Positions 15,366 to 24,538 of a stretch of 64,000 bases of DNA are shown one piece after another. The DNA lies in the NCBI RefSeq assembly GCF_040616545.1, contig NZ_CP156688.1, positions 2,232,001 through 2,296,000 of the forward strand. Direction: 5' to 3'. Source of the stretch: Akkermansia muciniphila (GTDB lineage: Bacteria > Verrucomicrobiota > Verrucomicrobiia > Verrucomicrobiales > Akkermansiaceae). The number at the start of each line of letters is the position of its first letter. Within the stretch, counting starts at the first letter, position 1. A program made the translations under genes and the position numbers. The notes under the pieces are model-generated. The model had not been told where the DNA came from, made no database searches, and saw only the letters and a list, made by a program, of their open reading frames with translations.

Positions 15366-17372
15366 ATGCTTTATACGAAAAAAGCCCTTCAGATGGGCGC
15401 TATTGCCGTTGGCCTTGCCGCATTCGCAGGCCAGTCCTCTCTTGCCGAGTCCGCTAAAAAGGAAGACTCCCCGCCCGCTACCAGGACGGAAACCATGCAG
15501 GTCATGCCGGAGCTGACCATGGCGTCCCACTTTGTGGGCGTGCCGTACAACCGGTCCGGGGTATCCGTTTCCGTCATCAATCCGGAAGAATTCCAGAAGG
15601 CGGGCATTGAAACCCTGACGGGAGCCCTTTCCCAGACGCCCGGCGTCTTCACGCTGGACGGCGGCGGCACCTGGCAGCGCGGTTCCGTGAGCAACACCGT
15701 CATCCGCGGGATGAACAAGGAAACCTACACCCTGACCATGGTTGACGGCATGCGCATCAGTGATGTCAACATGTCCGGCAACAAGCTGCTGGGCATCACC
15801 AACCTCTTTACCGTGGGCAATGTGGAAGTGGTGAAGGGAGCGCAGGGCGCCGTCTTCGGTTCCGGCGCCATTGGCGGCGTTGTCGCCATGGATACTCCGG
15901 AAGGGGAAGGCGATCCCGTGACCAGGATTTTTGCGGAAGCCGGTTCTTTCCATTCCTTCAACAGCTATGCGACTTCCTCCGGCAAGATCAAGAAGCTTTC
16001 CTACTTTGTGGGCGTGGGGTTTGAATCCACGGAAAATGATCCTACCATTTATCCGGCCATTTATGACAACCGGAAAGGCATGAACGACTTCCGCCAGTGG
16101 CAGGAAGCCGTGCGCCTGGGTTATGACGTCAACGACAAGGTGAAGGTGGGCTTTACCTACCGCCGCCTGGATTCCTACTTTGAATACCCCACACCCTATG
16201 TGGACTACGACCAGTGGCCCGCCGTGGCGGACCCCCACCTGTACAACACGGAAGACAAGAACCGCAGCAACCTGGTAACGGGGCGCGTGGATGCGGAAAT
16301 TACCAAGTTGTGGTCCACCAGCTTCATGGTAGGGCATTACAACATGGATTATTCCACGCACACGCCGGGCTTTGATTTCCAGCCCAACGTGATGCGCAAC
16401 CGCCGCTTCCAGACGGAATGGCGCAATGCCCTGACATGGAACAAGAAGTGGCAGACAGTCGCCGGCATGGCCTGGGACCGTTCCGACTACATGAGCGAAA
16501 ACAATTACGTGGCCAAGGATGAATGGCAGAGCACGCTTGCCTTCTTTGCGGAACAGATGTGGGCGCCCACGGACAACTTTGACGCCAGCGTGGCCCTGCG
16601 CCTGGAACATGATTCCGTCTGGAACAACCACTTCACGTGGCGTTATTCCAATTCCTGGAAGGTGACGGGCAAGGACTCCCCCACCCGTATTTTCGGTTCC
16701 GTGGGTTCCGGCTTCCGCGCCCCCACCTACTTTGAACAGTACGCCGCCAATTACGGCTACGTGGGCAATCCGGACCTGGACGTATCCAAATCCCTGGGCG
16801 GAGACCTGGGCGTGGAACAGCGCCTGGCGGACAACCATTACGCTTCCGTAACCGGGTTCTGGACCCGCATCAACGATGAAATCGGCACCAAGAGCGTAGG
16901 CACCTGGCCCAACTCCTACACGACTTACGACAACTTCTCCCACGCCACTTCCTACGGCGTGGAAGTAGCGTTCAAGGGGCAGTTCAAGGATGCGTGGAAC
17001 AGCGGCTATTATGCCAACTACACCTTCACGATGCCCAAGCGGGATTCCATCGGCAACTATGAAACCGTCCAGATGGCCAATACCGCCCGCCACACCATCA
17101 ACGCGGAGATTTATACCTCTCCGGTTGAAAAACTGACGGTCGGCTTTGGCGTAACGTCCGCCATGGGACGCACGGACTACAACTATGCCCGGCTGGACAA
17201 CTTCTTTACGGCGCGTTTGTTCGCCCGTTACCAGGTAACGGACAATGTAGCCCTCCATGTGCGGGTGGAAAACCTGTTTGACCAGAATTTCATCATCACG
17301 AATGACTATAACTTCGGCCCCCGCCAGGCCCGGGGACTGGGCGTCTTTGGCGGCGTGACGGTCGAATTCTAA
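15366..17372 (+). CDS. btuB: TonB-dependent cobamide receptor, BtuB-like
   Basis: The protein has 668 aa. A signal peptide (MLYTKKALQMGAIAVGLAAFAGQSSLAES) is followed by a plug domain (~45-170: VSVINPEEFQKAGIETL, TPGVF, VIRGM, VDGMRISD, VEVVKGAQGAVFGSGAIGG) and a 22-strand-type beta-barrel that ends in aromatic VTVEF. It is expected to import corrinoids across the outer membrane using TonB energy. The substrate call rests on the cobalamin riboswitch immediately upstream and on the divergent cobamide operon. An AAGG 10 bp before the ATG could serve as ribosome binding site. No TonB or BtuCDF genes are nearby. Confidence 0.9.
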   Translation: MLYTKKALQMGAIAVGLAAFAGQSSLAESAKKEDSPPATRTETMQVMPELTMASHFVGVPYNRSGVSVSVINPEEFQKAGIETLTGALSQTPGVFTLDGGGTWQRGSVSNTVIRGMNKETYTLTMVDGMRISDVNMSGNKLLGITNLFTVGNVEVVKGAQGAVFGSGAIGGVVAMDTPEGEGDPVTRIFAEAGSFHSFNSYATSSGKIKKLSYFVGVGFESTENDPTIYPAIYDNRKGMNDFRQWQEAVRLGYDVNDKVKVGFTYRRLDSYFEYPTPYVDYDQWPAVADPHLYNTEDKNRSNLVTGRVDAEITKLWSTSFMVGHYNMDYSTHTPGFDFQPNVMRNRRFQTEWRNALTWNKKWQTVAGMAWDRSDYMSENNYVAKDEWQSTLAFFAEQMWAPTDNFDASVALRLEHDSVWNNHFTWRYSNSWKVTGKDSPTRIFGSVGSGFRAPTYFEQYAANYGYVGNPDLDVSKSLGGDLGVEQRLADNHYASVTGFWTRINDEIGTKSVGTWPNSYTTYDNFSHATSYGVEVAFKGQFKDAWNSGYYANYTFTMPKRDSIGNYETVQMANTARHTINAEIYTSPVEKLTVGFGVTSAMGRTDYNYARLDNFFTARLFARYQVTDNVALHVRVENLFDQNFIITNDYNFGPRQARGLGVFGGVTVEF

Positions 17373-17403
17373 TTGCTTTTCAGGACTAATTGTTGATTGC
17401 ACC

Positions 17404-17470
17404 CCCATCTTCCGCCTTGCGGGCTGTTTCAGGCGAAGGGAACAGCCACGGGCGGAAGATGGGCTTTTTG
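17404..17470 (+). terminator. Terminator of btuB
   Basis: CCCATCTTCCGCC (17404-17416) pairs with GGCGGAAGATGGG (17451-17463), enclosing a second stem GGGCTGTT/AACAGCC, and is followed by CTTTTTG. This is a large compound terminator 30 bp after the stop. Confidence 0.85.
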
Positions 17471-17518
17471 TTTTCCGGAGGTTCCGGAATCGGTTAACAT
17501 GCGGCGGTAATCTGAGCT

Positions 17519-19636
17519 GTGTTGCGCTGGGTATCCATACTGGGGGCGTTGGTCCTCGCCGTCTTTCTGGGGGGGGTATTCTACTTCTCCCAGCGGGAGG
17601 CGGACGTTTGGCATGGAGCCTCCGCGCAGGCGGACGGCAGGGGAATGCCTGCCGTATTTGACGGATTCGTAGAACGTTGGAACAGGTCCGTGGAGCGGGA
17701 ACTGCTTCGGGAACTGGCAGGCGGCGAACGGAAGAAAAGCCTGCTGTCCGTCTCCCGCGGGGCAGGGGACGGGCGGCGTTTGGCGGAACAGGAGCGTTCC
17801 GTGGAACGCATCAGGAAAAGGCTGGAATTGAAAGACCATATCCGCCTGCTTCCGCTGGAAGACGTTCCGGCGGGATTGGAATGGCAGACCGGCATGGAGG
17901 AGCCGGACGTGGGCGACCCCCGCGCGGTAAAAGGGGGGCAGGTCCGGCTGTGGATCAATACGCCGTTTCCCGGAACCCTGCGGGCGTTCGGGCCGGGAAG
18001 CGAAAACTTTTTCAACTACTCCGCCATTGACAACGTGTGGCTTCCCCTCGTGGGGCTGCATCCGGAAACCTTCCGGCCCATTCCGGGGCTGGCGGACCGC
18101 TGGGCCGTATCCGCGGACGGGAAAACCGTTTTTTACCATCTGGACCCGGAAGCCACATACTCGGACGGCCGCCCCGTGAAGGCGCAGGACTTCCTTCTGA
18201 ATATCTGCCTCCGCACGTCCGGCTTTGCCCGGGACCCGTTCTGGACAACTCTGTTCCGCTCCACGTACGACCAGATTACGGTGTACGGGGATTCCGTCAT
18301 TGCCCTGGCGCTGCCGTCCCCCGGGCCGCTGTTGCCCTACATGGCCTGTGTGGATTTCCATCCGGCCCATCCCGGTTTTTACCATGATTTCAACTCCCTG
18401 TTTCTGGAGCGCTACCAGTGGAAGGCGCCGCCGAATACGGGGGGCTACGTGGTGGTTCCCGGAAAAATCCGCATAGGCGAGCGCATCACCCTGGCCCGCG
18501 TGAAGAACTGGTGGGCGAAGGACAGGAAATACTACCGCCATTCCTGCAATGCGGACCAGGTGGAGCATGTATTTGTAAACCTGGAAAACAAGGCGGTTGA
18601 AATGTTCCGCCGCGGGGAGCTGGACATGATGAACGTCCGCAAGCCGGAAGTATGGGAAACCAGGCTGGAACTGCCGGAGGTACACCAGGGCTACATAGAC
18701 AAATACAGCCTGGAAGCCGGCTATGCCTGCCCCCCGTACGGCCTGTACCTGAATTGTTCGGACAAGCTGTTGAAAAATCCGGACATCCGCCGCGGGCTGG
18801 CGCATTCCGTGAATATGGGCATGGTGATTGACACCCTGTTCCGCGGGAATATGAGAAGGCTGGGCTCCTATATGGAGGGATACGGCGATCTGACGCTCCC
18901 GCTGAAAGCGCCGGAATACGGCAAGAAAAAAGCCATGGAATACTTTGCCCGCGCCGGCTACCGGACAATGGGGGAAGACGGTGTTTTGAAAAATGAACGG
19001 GGGGAACGGCTGGTGGTGGAACTGACCTTCGCGGACTCCTCCACCCTGATGACCAACGTTTGTTCCATCCTCCGGCAGGAGGCCCTGAAATGCGGGGTGG
19101 ACCTGCGCCTGGATCCCCTGACCTATAATGTCTGTTCCCGGAAGGTATTTGAAAAACGGTACCAGGCCGCCCTGTGGGCGTGGCCGCTCCAGACGCCGTT
19201 TCCCCGGCTGTATGAAACCTTTGCTTCCGAACTGGCGTACGATGCCCGCGGCAATCCCGTGGGCAACACGAACAATATCTTTGCCGTGGCGGACGCCGAA
19301 CTGGATGCGGCCCTGGACGCGGAGCGGAATGCCCCGGATGACGCTGCCTTGAAGAAAGCCCTTCACCGCGCCCAAAAGCGCATCCATGAACTCTGCGTCT
19401 GGATTCCCGGCTGGCGGGAGCCCTACACATACGTCGCCTGCTGGCGCTGGATACGCTGGCCGGAATCCCCCACGCGGTTTTGTTCCCCCAGGATTTACAA
19501 TCCGCTGGAATCCCACCTGTACTGGGTGGATGAAAAAATGAAGAGGGAAACGCAGGAGGCCCGGCGCCGCGGCGTTCCGTTTGAAGAAAGGCATCAGGTG
19601 ATACGCCTTGAAAGACCGGATGACGCCGCCCCGTAA
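17519..19636 (+). CDS. Family-5 extracellular solute-binding protein (oligopeptide/nickel type)
   Basis: The 705-aa protein starts at GTG with an uncleaved-looking signal anchor (WVSILGALVLAVFLGGVFYF) and no lipobox Cys. A region of ~110 residues precedes the SBP_bac_5 fold, which is recognisable by FNYSAIDNVWLPLVGLHPE, LADRWAVSADGKTVFYHL, YSDGRPVKAQDFL, NTGGYVV and IRRGLAHSVNMG. Such proteins deliver peptides or other ligands to ABC transporters in the periplasm. No permease or ATPase genes are adjacent, so partner and ligand are unknown. It has its own terminator, so it is probably a single-gene unit. Family confidence is good; function is not resolved. Confidence 0.8.
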   Translation: MLRWVSILGALVLAVFLGGVFYFSQREADVWHGASAQADGRGMPAVFDGFVERWNRSVERELLRELAGGERKKSLLSVSRGAGDGRRLAEQERSVERIRKRLELKDHIRLLPLEDVPAGLEWQTGMEEPDVGDPRAVKGGQVRLWINTPFPGTLRAFGPGSENFFNYSAIDNVWLPLVGLHPETFRPIPGLADRWAVSADGKTVFYHLDPEATYSDGRPVKAQDFLLNICLRTSGFARDPFWTTLFRSTYDQITVYGDSVIALALPSPGPLLPYMACVDFHPAHPGFYHDFNSLFLERYQWKAPPNTGGYVVVPGKIRIGERITLARVKNWWAKDRKYYRHSCNADQVEHVFVNLENKAVEMFRRGELDMMNVRKPEVWETRLELPEVHQGYIDKYSLEAGYACPPYGLYLNCSDKLLKNPDIRRGLAHSVNMGMVIDTLFRGNMRRLGSYMEGYGDLTLPLKAPEYGKKKAMEYFARAGYRTMGEDGVLKNERGERLVVELTFADSSTLMTNVCSILRQEALKCGVDLRLDPLTYNVCSRKVFEKRYQAALWAWPLQTPFPRLYETFASELAYDARGNPVGNTNNIFAVADAELDAALDAERNAPDDAALKKALHRAQKRIHELCVWIPGWREPYTYVACWRWIRWPESPTRFCSPRIYNPLESHLYWVDEKMKRETQEARRRGVPFEERHQVIRLERPDDAAP

Positions 19637-19648
19637 TAAAACCAGTTC

Positions 19649-19687
19649 TCCGGCCTCTTTTTAAATTGAAAGGAGGCGGTTTTTTCA
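19649..19687 (+). terminator. Terminator after the solute-binding protein gene
   Basis: CCGGCCTCTTTT pairs imperfectly with AAAGGAGGCGG and is followed by TTTTTTC, 13 bp after the stop. Confidence 0.75.
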
Positions 19688-19736
19688 TCATAATTCCCTT
19701 CATTATTCCCTAAAACCGTATATTGACTCCATCATC

Positions 19737-22079
19737 ATGAAAATATCACTTTTTTCCGCCCTGTTTCTGGCCGGCCACCTGTGTATGGCCGCTCCCATGC
19801 CCCTGCCGGAATCCAATGACGGCGCCAAGCATGTCTTTGCCACCAACCAGGAAAACTTCCTGATGGACGGAAAACCCGTTAAAATCATCTCCGGGGAAAT
19901 GCACTACCCGCGCGTGCCGCGCGAACACTGGCAGGACAGGTTCCAGCGCATGAAGGCCATGGGCATGAACACCGTCTGCACCTATCTGTTCTGGAACGTG
20001 CATGAACCGGAACCGGGCAAGTGGGACTTTTCCGGCAATCTGGACTTTGTGGAATTCATCAAGGAGGCGCAGAAAGCCGGCCTGTGGGTCATCGTGCGCC
20101 CGGGTCCCTACGTGTGCGCGGAATGGGAATTCGGCGGATTCCCCGGCTGGCTGCTGAAAGATGAAGACCTGAAGGTCCGTTCCCAGGACCCCCGCTTCCT
20201 GGAACCGGCCATGGCTTATCTCAAGAAAGTCTGCTCCATGCTGGAACCGCTGCAAATCACCAAGGGCGGCCCCATCATCATGGCCCAGGTGGAAAATGAA
20301 TACGGCTCCTACGGCTCCGACAAGGACTACGTGAAAAAACACCTGGAAGTCATCCAGAAGGAGCTTCCGGGCGTGGTGCCCTTCACCTCGGACGGCCCGA
20401 ACGACTGGATGATCAACAACGGCACGCTGCCCGGCATCGTTCCCGCCATGAACTTCGGTGGCGGAGCCAAGGGCGCCTTTGCCAACCTGGAAAAGCACAA
20501 GGGCAAGACGCCCCGCATTAACGGCGAATTCTGGGTGGGCTGGTTTGACCACTGGGGCAAGCCCAAGAACGGCGGCAGTACGGAAGGCTTCAACCGCGAC
20601 CTGAAGTGGATGCTGGAAAACAACGTCTCCCCCAACCTCTTCATGGCGCACGGCGGCACCTCCTTCGGCTTCATGAACGGGGCGAACTGGGAAGGGGCCT
20701 ACACGCCGGACGTGACCAATTACGACTACGGCGCCCCCATCTCCGAAAACGGCACCCTGACGGACCGCTACCGCACCTTCCGCCAGACCATTCAGGACTA
20801 TTACGGTGATACGTACAAGCTCCCGGAACCGCCCGCCCAGCCGGAAATGATGGAGCTGCCGCCCATCACGTTTACGGAGAAGGCCGGGATGTTCAACCGC
20901 CTGCCGCAGCCCGTCATCCGCAAGGAGCCCGTGCACATGGAAGCCCTGGGGCAGAGCCTGGGCTTCATCCTGTACCGGACCAAGGTGAACGGTCCGGTGA
21001 AGGGCGAGCTGAAGATGAACAACATGCAGGACCGCGCCATCGTTTACGTGGACGGCAAGAGGCAGGGGGCGGCCGACCGCCGCTACAAGCAGGACGCCTG
21101 CGACGTGGTCATTCCCGCCGGCCTCCACACGGTGGACATCTTTGTGGAAAACATGGGCCGCATCAACTTCGGCGGACAAATCCAGGGGGAACGCAAGGGC
21201 ATCCGCGGCCCCATCACGCTGGACGGGAAAAAGCTGGAAAACTTCCTCATCTACAACCTCCCGTGCAAGGGGGTGGAACTGCTGTCCTTCTCCGGCAAGA
21301 AGCCGGGAGGCGACCAGCCCGTGTTCCACCGTGGATATTTCAACGTCTCCAACCCCAAGGATACCTACCTGGACATGCGGGACGGCTGGAAGAAGGGCGT
21401 CGTGTGGGTGAACGGCCACAATCTGGGCCGCTTCTGGTTCATCGGCTCCCAGCAGGCCCTTTACTGCCCCGGGGAATACCTCAAACCCGGGAAAAATGAA
21501 ATCGTGGTGCTGGACGTGGACGGCGGTTCCGGCACGGTGAAAGGCGTAAAGGAAGCCATTTACGAAGTCAACAGGGACCCCGCCATGGCGGACGTCTTCC
21601 GCGTGGGCAAGCCCGTGGCCCCCGCCGCCAGCCAGCTCGTGCACAAGGGAACCTTCGCCAAGGGGGCGGACCAGCAGGAAATCAAATTCCGCGCTCCCAT
21701 CCAGGCGCGCTACATCGCCCTCGTCAGCAAAAACGCCCATGACAACGGCCCCCACGCCGCCATTGCGGAACTGAACTTCCTGGATGCCTCCGGCAACCTG
21801 CTTCCCCGTGAACAGTGGTCCGTGGTCTATGCGGACTCCCATGAGACGGCGGGGGAAGCCGCCCAGGCGGGCCTGGTGATGGACAACCAGCCCACCACCT
21901 ACTGGCACACCAAGTGGCAGGGGGACAACCCCGCGCACCCGCACATGATCGTGCTGGACCTGGGCAAGGTGCAGAAGCTCTCCGGCTTCCGCTACCTGCC
22001 GCGCCAGAACCGGGAAAACGGCCGCATCAAGGACTATGAAGTCTATGCCTCGCCCAAGCCGTTCAAGCCTGCCAAATAA
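19737..22079 (+). CDS. Secreted beta-galactosidase, GH35, with C-terminal discoidin-like domain
   Basis: The 780-aa protein has a Sec signal peptide cleaved near residue 18 (LCMA/AP). The GH35 TIM barrel spans ~35-350: ISGEMHYPRVP, TVCTYLFWNVHEP, VRPGPYVCAEWEFGG, acid/base Glu188 in QVENEYGS and nucleophile Glu264 in INGEFWVGWFDHWG. Beta-sandwich domains follow (WVNGHNLGRFW), then a C-terminal F5/8 type C (CBM32-like) domain at ~625-775 with ATYWHTKW-like residues. It releases terminal beta-linked galactose, most likely from mucin glycans given the organism. The gene stands alone between terminators. Exact linkage preference cannot be read from sequence. Confidence 0.93.
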   Translation: MKISLFSALFLAGHLCMAAPMPLPESNDGAKHVFATNQENFLMDGKPVKIISGEMHYPRVPREHWQDRFQRMKAMGMNTVCTYLFWNVHEPEPGKWDFSGNLDFVEFIKEAQKAGLWVIVRPGPYVCAEWEFGGFPGWLLKDEDLKVRSQDPRFLEPAMAYLKKVCSMLEPLQITKGGPIIMAQVENEYGSYGSDKDYVKKHLEVIQKELPGVVPFTSDGPNDWMINNGTLPGIVPAMNFGGGAKGAFANLEKHKGKTPRINGEFWVGWFDHWGKPKNGGSTEGFNRDLKWMLENNVSPNLFMAHGGTSFGFMNGANWEGAYTPDVTNYDYGAPISENGTLTDRYRTFRQTIQDYYGDTYKLPEPPAQPEMMELPPITFTEKAGMFNRLPQPVIRKEPVHMEALGQSLGFILYRTKVNGPVKGELKMNNMQDRAIVYVDGKRQGAADRRYKQDACDVVIPAGLHTVDIFVENMGRINFGGQIQGERKGIRGPITLDGKKLENFLIYNLPCKGVELLSFSGKKPGGDQPVFHRGYFNVSNPKDTYLDMRDGWKKGVVWVNGHNLGRFWFIGSQQALYCPGEYLKPGKNEIVVLDVDGGSGTVKGVKEAIYEVNRDPAMADVFRVGKPVAPAASQLVHKGTFAKGADQQEIKFRAPIQARYIALVSKNAHDNGPHAAIAELNFLDASGNLLPREQWSVVYADSHETAGEAAQAGLVMDNQPTTYWHTKWQGDNPAHPHMIVLDLGKVQKLSGFRYLPRQNRENGRIKDYEVYASPKPFKPAK

Positions 22080-22107
22080 GGATTCTCTGAAATCCTGACC
22101 TTTCCGG

Positions 22108-22142
22108 GGCCGCTCCCTCCCAAAGGATGGAGCGGCCTTCTT
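22108..22142 (+). terminator. Terminator of the GH35 gene
   Basis: GGCCGCTCC (22108-22116) pairs with GGAGCGGCC (22129-22137), followed by TTCTT. It lies 28 bp after the stop. Confidence 0.75.
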
Positions 22143-22247
22143 GCGTCTGGAGAGCCGCATGCCCTGCGGCAACCAAAATCTTTAAAACACGGAGCCCCGC
22201 CGTCCGCATGGGAATTCAGTTGCCGCACGGGCTACGGTGTTCCCGGC

Positions 22248-22281
22248 AAAAAAAGGCGGCTCCGTGGTGAACGGAGCCGCC
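22248..22281 (-). terminator. Terminator of the small outer-membrane protein gene
   Basis: GGCGGCTCCGT pairs perfectly with ACGGAGCCGCC across 5 nt and runs into TTTTTTT on the minus strand, 27 bp after the stop. Confidence 0.9.
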
Positions 22282-22308
22282 GTGAGGCAGTGATGAACTC
22301 AATGATTG

Positions 22309-22911
22309 TTAGAAGTTCCAGGAGAAGCCCAGCTTGATGGTGTGGTAGCCGGGATCATTGTAGCCCTGAATCTGGTAGTATTCGTAGCCGATCAGGAAGT
22401 CCGCGCTGTTGGAGATGCTGAACTTGAAGCCGGCCTGGGCCGCCCAGGAAAACTTGGTGGTGGAAATGGTGTGGGAGCGGCTCCCGTCTTCCAGGCCGTG
22501 GATGGTGGTCTTAATGTCTCCGTACGTGGCGCCCGCCTTGCCGCCCAGATAGAACATCGTGTAATCGCCGATGGGGAGGTTCAGCGTATAGCCGGCCATC
22601 ATCGGAACGTAGGTGGAGCGGACGCTGGCGGTATAAGGGCCGCTGATGCCCAGGTCATGCACGCTGGGATGGTGGGAGCCTGCCAGAATGCCGCCGTTCA
22701 GGGAAATCTGATGAACAATGCTGCCGGTTTCAATATAATTGAAAATGCTCAGATTGCCGCCGGCCACGTTGGGCATGGCATCCTTGGTGGCGATGCCGTA
22801 AGCTCCTTCCAGGGACATGCCGAATTGGCCGTCGTATTTGTCGGCGTGGTAGGCGTTGGCGGCAGACACGGAGGCCGCAAGGGCCAGACCTAACAGTATA
22901 GTCTTGTTCAT
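22309..22911 (-). CDS. Small outer-membrane beta-barrel protein
   Basis: The 200-aa protein has a clear signal peptide (MNKTILLGLALAASVSAANA). The mature part is made of alternating amphipathic strands rich in Gly, Tyr and Ser, and it ends in aromatic FSWNF, as in OmpA/OmpW-like eight-stranded barrels. Examples of likely strands are YTMFYLGGKAGATYGD and SADFLIGYEYYQIQGY. The ligand or role is unknown. The strong terminator and lone position suggest an independently expressed, possibly abundant envelope protein. Confidence 0.75.
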   Translation of the reverse strand: MNKTILLGLALAASVSAANAYHADKYDGQFGMSLEGAYGIATKDAMPNVAGGNLSIFNYIETGSIVHQISLNGGILAGSHHPSVHDLGISGPYTASVRSTYVPMMAGYTLNLPIGDYTMFYLGGKAGATYGDIKTTIHGLEDGSRSHTISTTKFSWAAQAGFKFSISNSADFLIGYEYYQIQGYNDPGYHTIKLGFSWNF

Positions 22912-22942
22912 ATGGAATAAATGGTGAATTTAACGGTCCCTC

Positions 22943-22972
22943 ATTCTTGGCAGTTTTCCGTTTTGAAGTCAA
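22943..22972 (-). promoter_or_regulatory. Possible promoter of the small outer-membrane protein gene
   Basis: On the minus strand TTGACT (22967-22972) lies 18 bp before AAGAAT (22943-22948), about 30 bp upstream of the start codon. The -35 is good and the -10 weak, so this is tentative. Confidence 0.3.
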
Positions 22973-23057
22973 ACATGAAATGCCCTGATTGCGGTAAATC
23001 CTCTTGTACCGGGAGATGAAGTTGCCAGAACGGACCCGGTGGAGTACATTCAGCGGC

Positions 23058-24386
23058 ATGGAACAACAAGCGTGTGATTTGCTGGTGACCGCTTCCCGTA
23101 TGCTGACAGGCGCGGAACAGGCCGCGGCGGAGGGGAATGCGGCCGTCGCCGTCCGGGACGGGAAAATTCTGGAAACGGGAAGCGCCGCGGAGCTGGAAGC
23201 CAAATGGAGCCCGGCCTCCCGCAGGGACCTGGGAAACGCCCTGCTGATGCCGGGGCTGGTCAATGCCCATACGCACGTTCCGATGACCTTTTTGCGCGGT
23301 TTTGCGGATGACCTGCCGCTGATGGAGTGGCTGACCGGGCATATTTTCCCGGTGGAAGCCCGCCTGACGGACAGAATCGTCTCCCTGGGGGCGCGGCTGG
23401 GCATGTATGAAATGATGCGGACGGGAACGACGGCTTTTGTGGACTCCTACCTGCTGGAAACCAACGTGCTTCAGGAGGCGGATCGCATGGGGATGCGCTG
23501 TGTGGGCGGGGAGGCTCTTTTTGCGTTTCCTTCCCCGGCATACGGCGGCTGGGATGCGGCGGAAGCCCTGTACCGGGAGCAGGCGGCGCGCTTTGCGGGC
23601 CGTGGCCGGGTGCAGGTGGCCCTGATGCCGCACAGCGTGTACACCACCAGTGACGACGTGCTGAAGCGTTCCATGAAGCTGGCGGAGGAACTGGATTTGA
23701 TGCTGCACATCCACCTGTCCGAATCCGCCGGAGAAGTGGAGCAGTGCCGCTCCCTGCACGGGGACAGGCGCCCGGTGGGCTATGCCCGGGACATGGGGCT
23801 GCTGAATGAACGCACCGTGCTGGCCCACATGGTGGATGTGACGGACGGGGAACTGGAACTGGTAGCCGCTTCCGGAGCGGCGATCGCCCACAACCCGGTC
23901 AGCAATTTGAAACTGGCTTCCGGCTTCGCCCGCGTGCGGGACATGCTGCGGGCCGGCATCCCCGTCTCCCTGGGGACGGATGGCGCGTGCAGCAATAACA
24001 GCCTGGACATGTTTGAAACGATGAAGCTGGCTGCCATCCTTGCCAAGGGATATAGCGGGGACGCCACGGCGGTGCCCGCCATGCAGGCGCTGAAGATGGC
24101 TACGGCGGAGGGCGCCCGCATCTTCCGGACGCCGGGGCTGGGAACGCTGGTTCCGGGAGCCCCCGCGGACATGATTGCCCTGGACCTGGATGAACCGAAC
24201 CTCTGCCCGATCTTCAACGAAGCGTCCCATGCCGTTTATGCCGCTTCCGGCAAGGACTGCGTGTTCACCATGGTGGACGGGAAAATCCTGTACGACCACG
24301 GAACCTATGCAGACGGCCTGTACGCGGACACTGCCGCAGAAATGCAGAACCTGGTGAAGTGGGTGAAGGGAAGCAATGATAGTTAA
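23058..24386 (+). CDS. mtaD: Amidohydrolase, 5'-methylthioadenosine/S-adenosylhomocysteine deaminase type
   Basis: The 442-aa protein belongs to the ATZ/TRZ-like amidohydrolases. I use the ATG at 23058 (MEQQACDLLV); an upstream ATG at 23004 adds 18 atypical residues. Metal-site motifs are NAHTHVPMTFLRG (HxH), HIHLSES (His and Glu), LAHMVDV and GTDGACSNNSLDMFE (Asp). It would deaminate MTA or SAH in the cytosol, feeding methionine and adenosine salvage. Related deaminases for other purines or triazines share the fold, so substrate is moderately certain. It is divergently transcribed from the small barrel gene. Confidence 0.82.
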   Translation: MEQQACDLLVTASRMLTGAEQAAAEGNAAVAVRDGKILETGSAAELEAKWSPASRRDLGNALLMPGLVNAHTHVPMTFLRGFADDLPLMEWLTGHIFPVEARLTDRIVSLGARLGMYEMMRTGTTAFVDSYLLETNVLQEADRMGMRCVGGEALFAFPSPAYGGWDAAEALYREQAARFAGRGRVQVALMPHSVYTTSDDVLKRSMKLAEELDLMLHIHLSESAGEVEQCRSLHGDRRPVGYARDMGLLNERTVLAHMVDVTDGELELVAASGAAIAHNPVSNLKLASGFARVRDMLRAGIPVSLGTDGACSNNSLDMFETMKLAAILAKGYSGDATAVPAMQALKMATAEGARIFRTPGLGTLVPGAPADMIALDLDEPNLCPIFNEASHAVYAASGKDCVFTMVDGKILYDHGTYADGLYADTAAEMQNLVKWVKGSNDS

Positions 24387-24429
24387 GAGTTAATAGTGAT
24401 TAGCTAATAGTTGTTGTGCTGTTGCCCGT

Positions 24430-24445
24430 TAATAGTTAACTATTA
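24430..24445. repeat. 16-bp perfect palindrome in an AT-rich intergenic patch
   Basis: TAATAGTTAACTATTA is self-complementary. It lies in a patch (24382-24458) with several further TTAATAG/CTAATAG/TTAAC variants on both strands. It could be an operator upstream of lpd or an intergenic repeat relic. Confidence 0.5.
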
Positions 24446-24538
24446 CCTATTAACTGTTCTCTGGGGGCGGTCCCTTGAGTCGGCCCATGTTCATATTCCT
24501 TCTTTACCCGCAAGGGGGGAAGCCTTTATAGTATCTTC

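Noticed and set aside
15207-17408. A 733-codon open frame antisense to btuB
   Set aside because: It has no family motifs, and the sense frame has a signal peptide, plug and barrel plus riboswitch. The antisense frame is a composition artefact.
17429-19594. A 721-codon open frame antisense to the solute-binding protein
   Set aside because: No recognisable motif; the sense strand encodes a clear SBP_bac_5 protein.
19746-22172. An 808-codon open frame antisense to the GH35 gene
   Set aside because: The sense frame has both GH35 catalytic Glu motifs and a signal peptide. The antisense protein is His/Val/Gly-rich noise.
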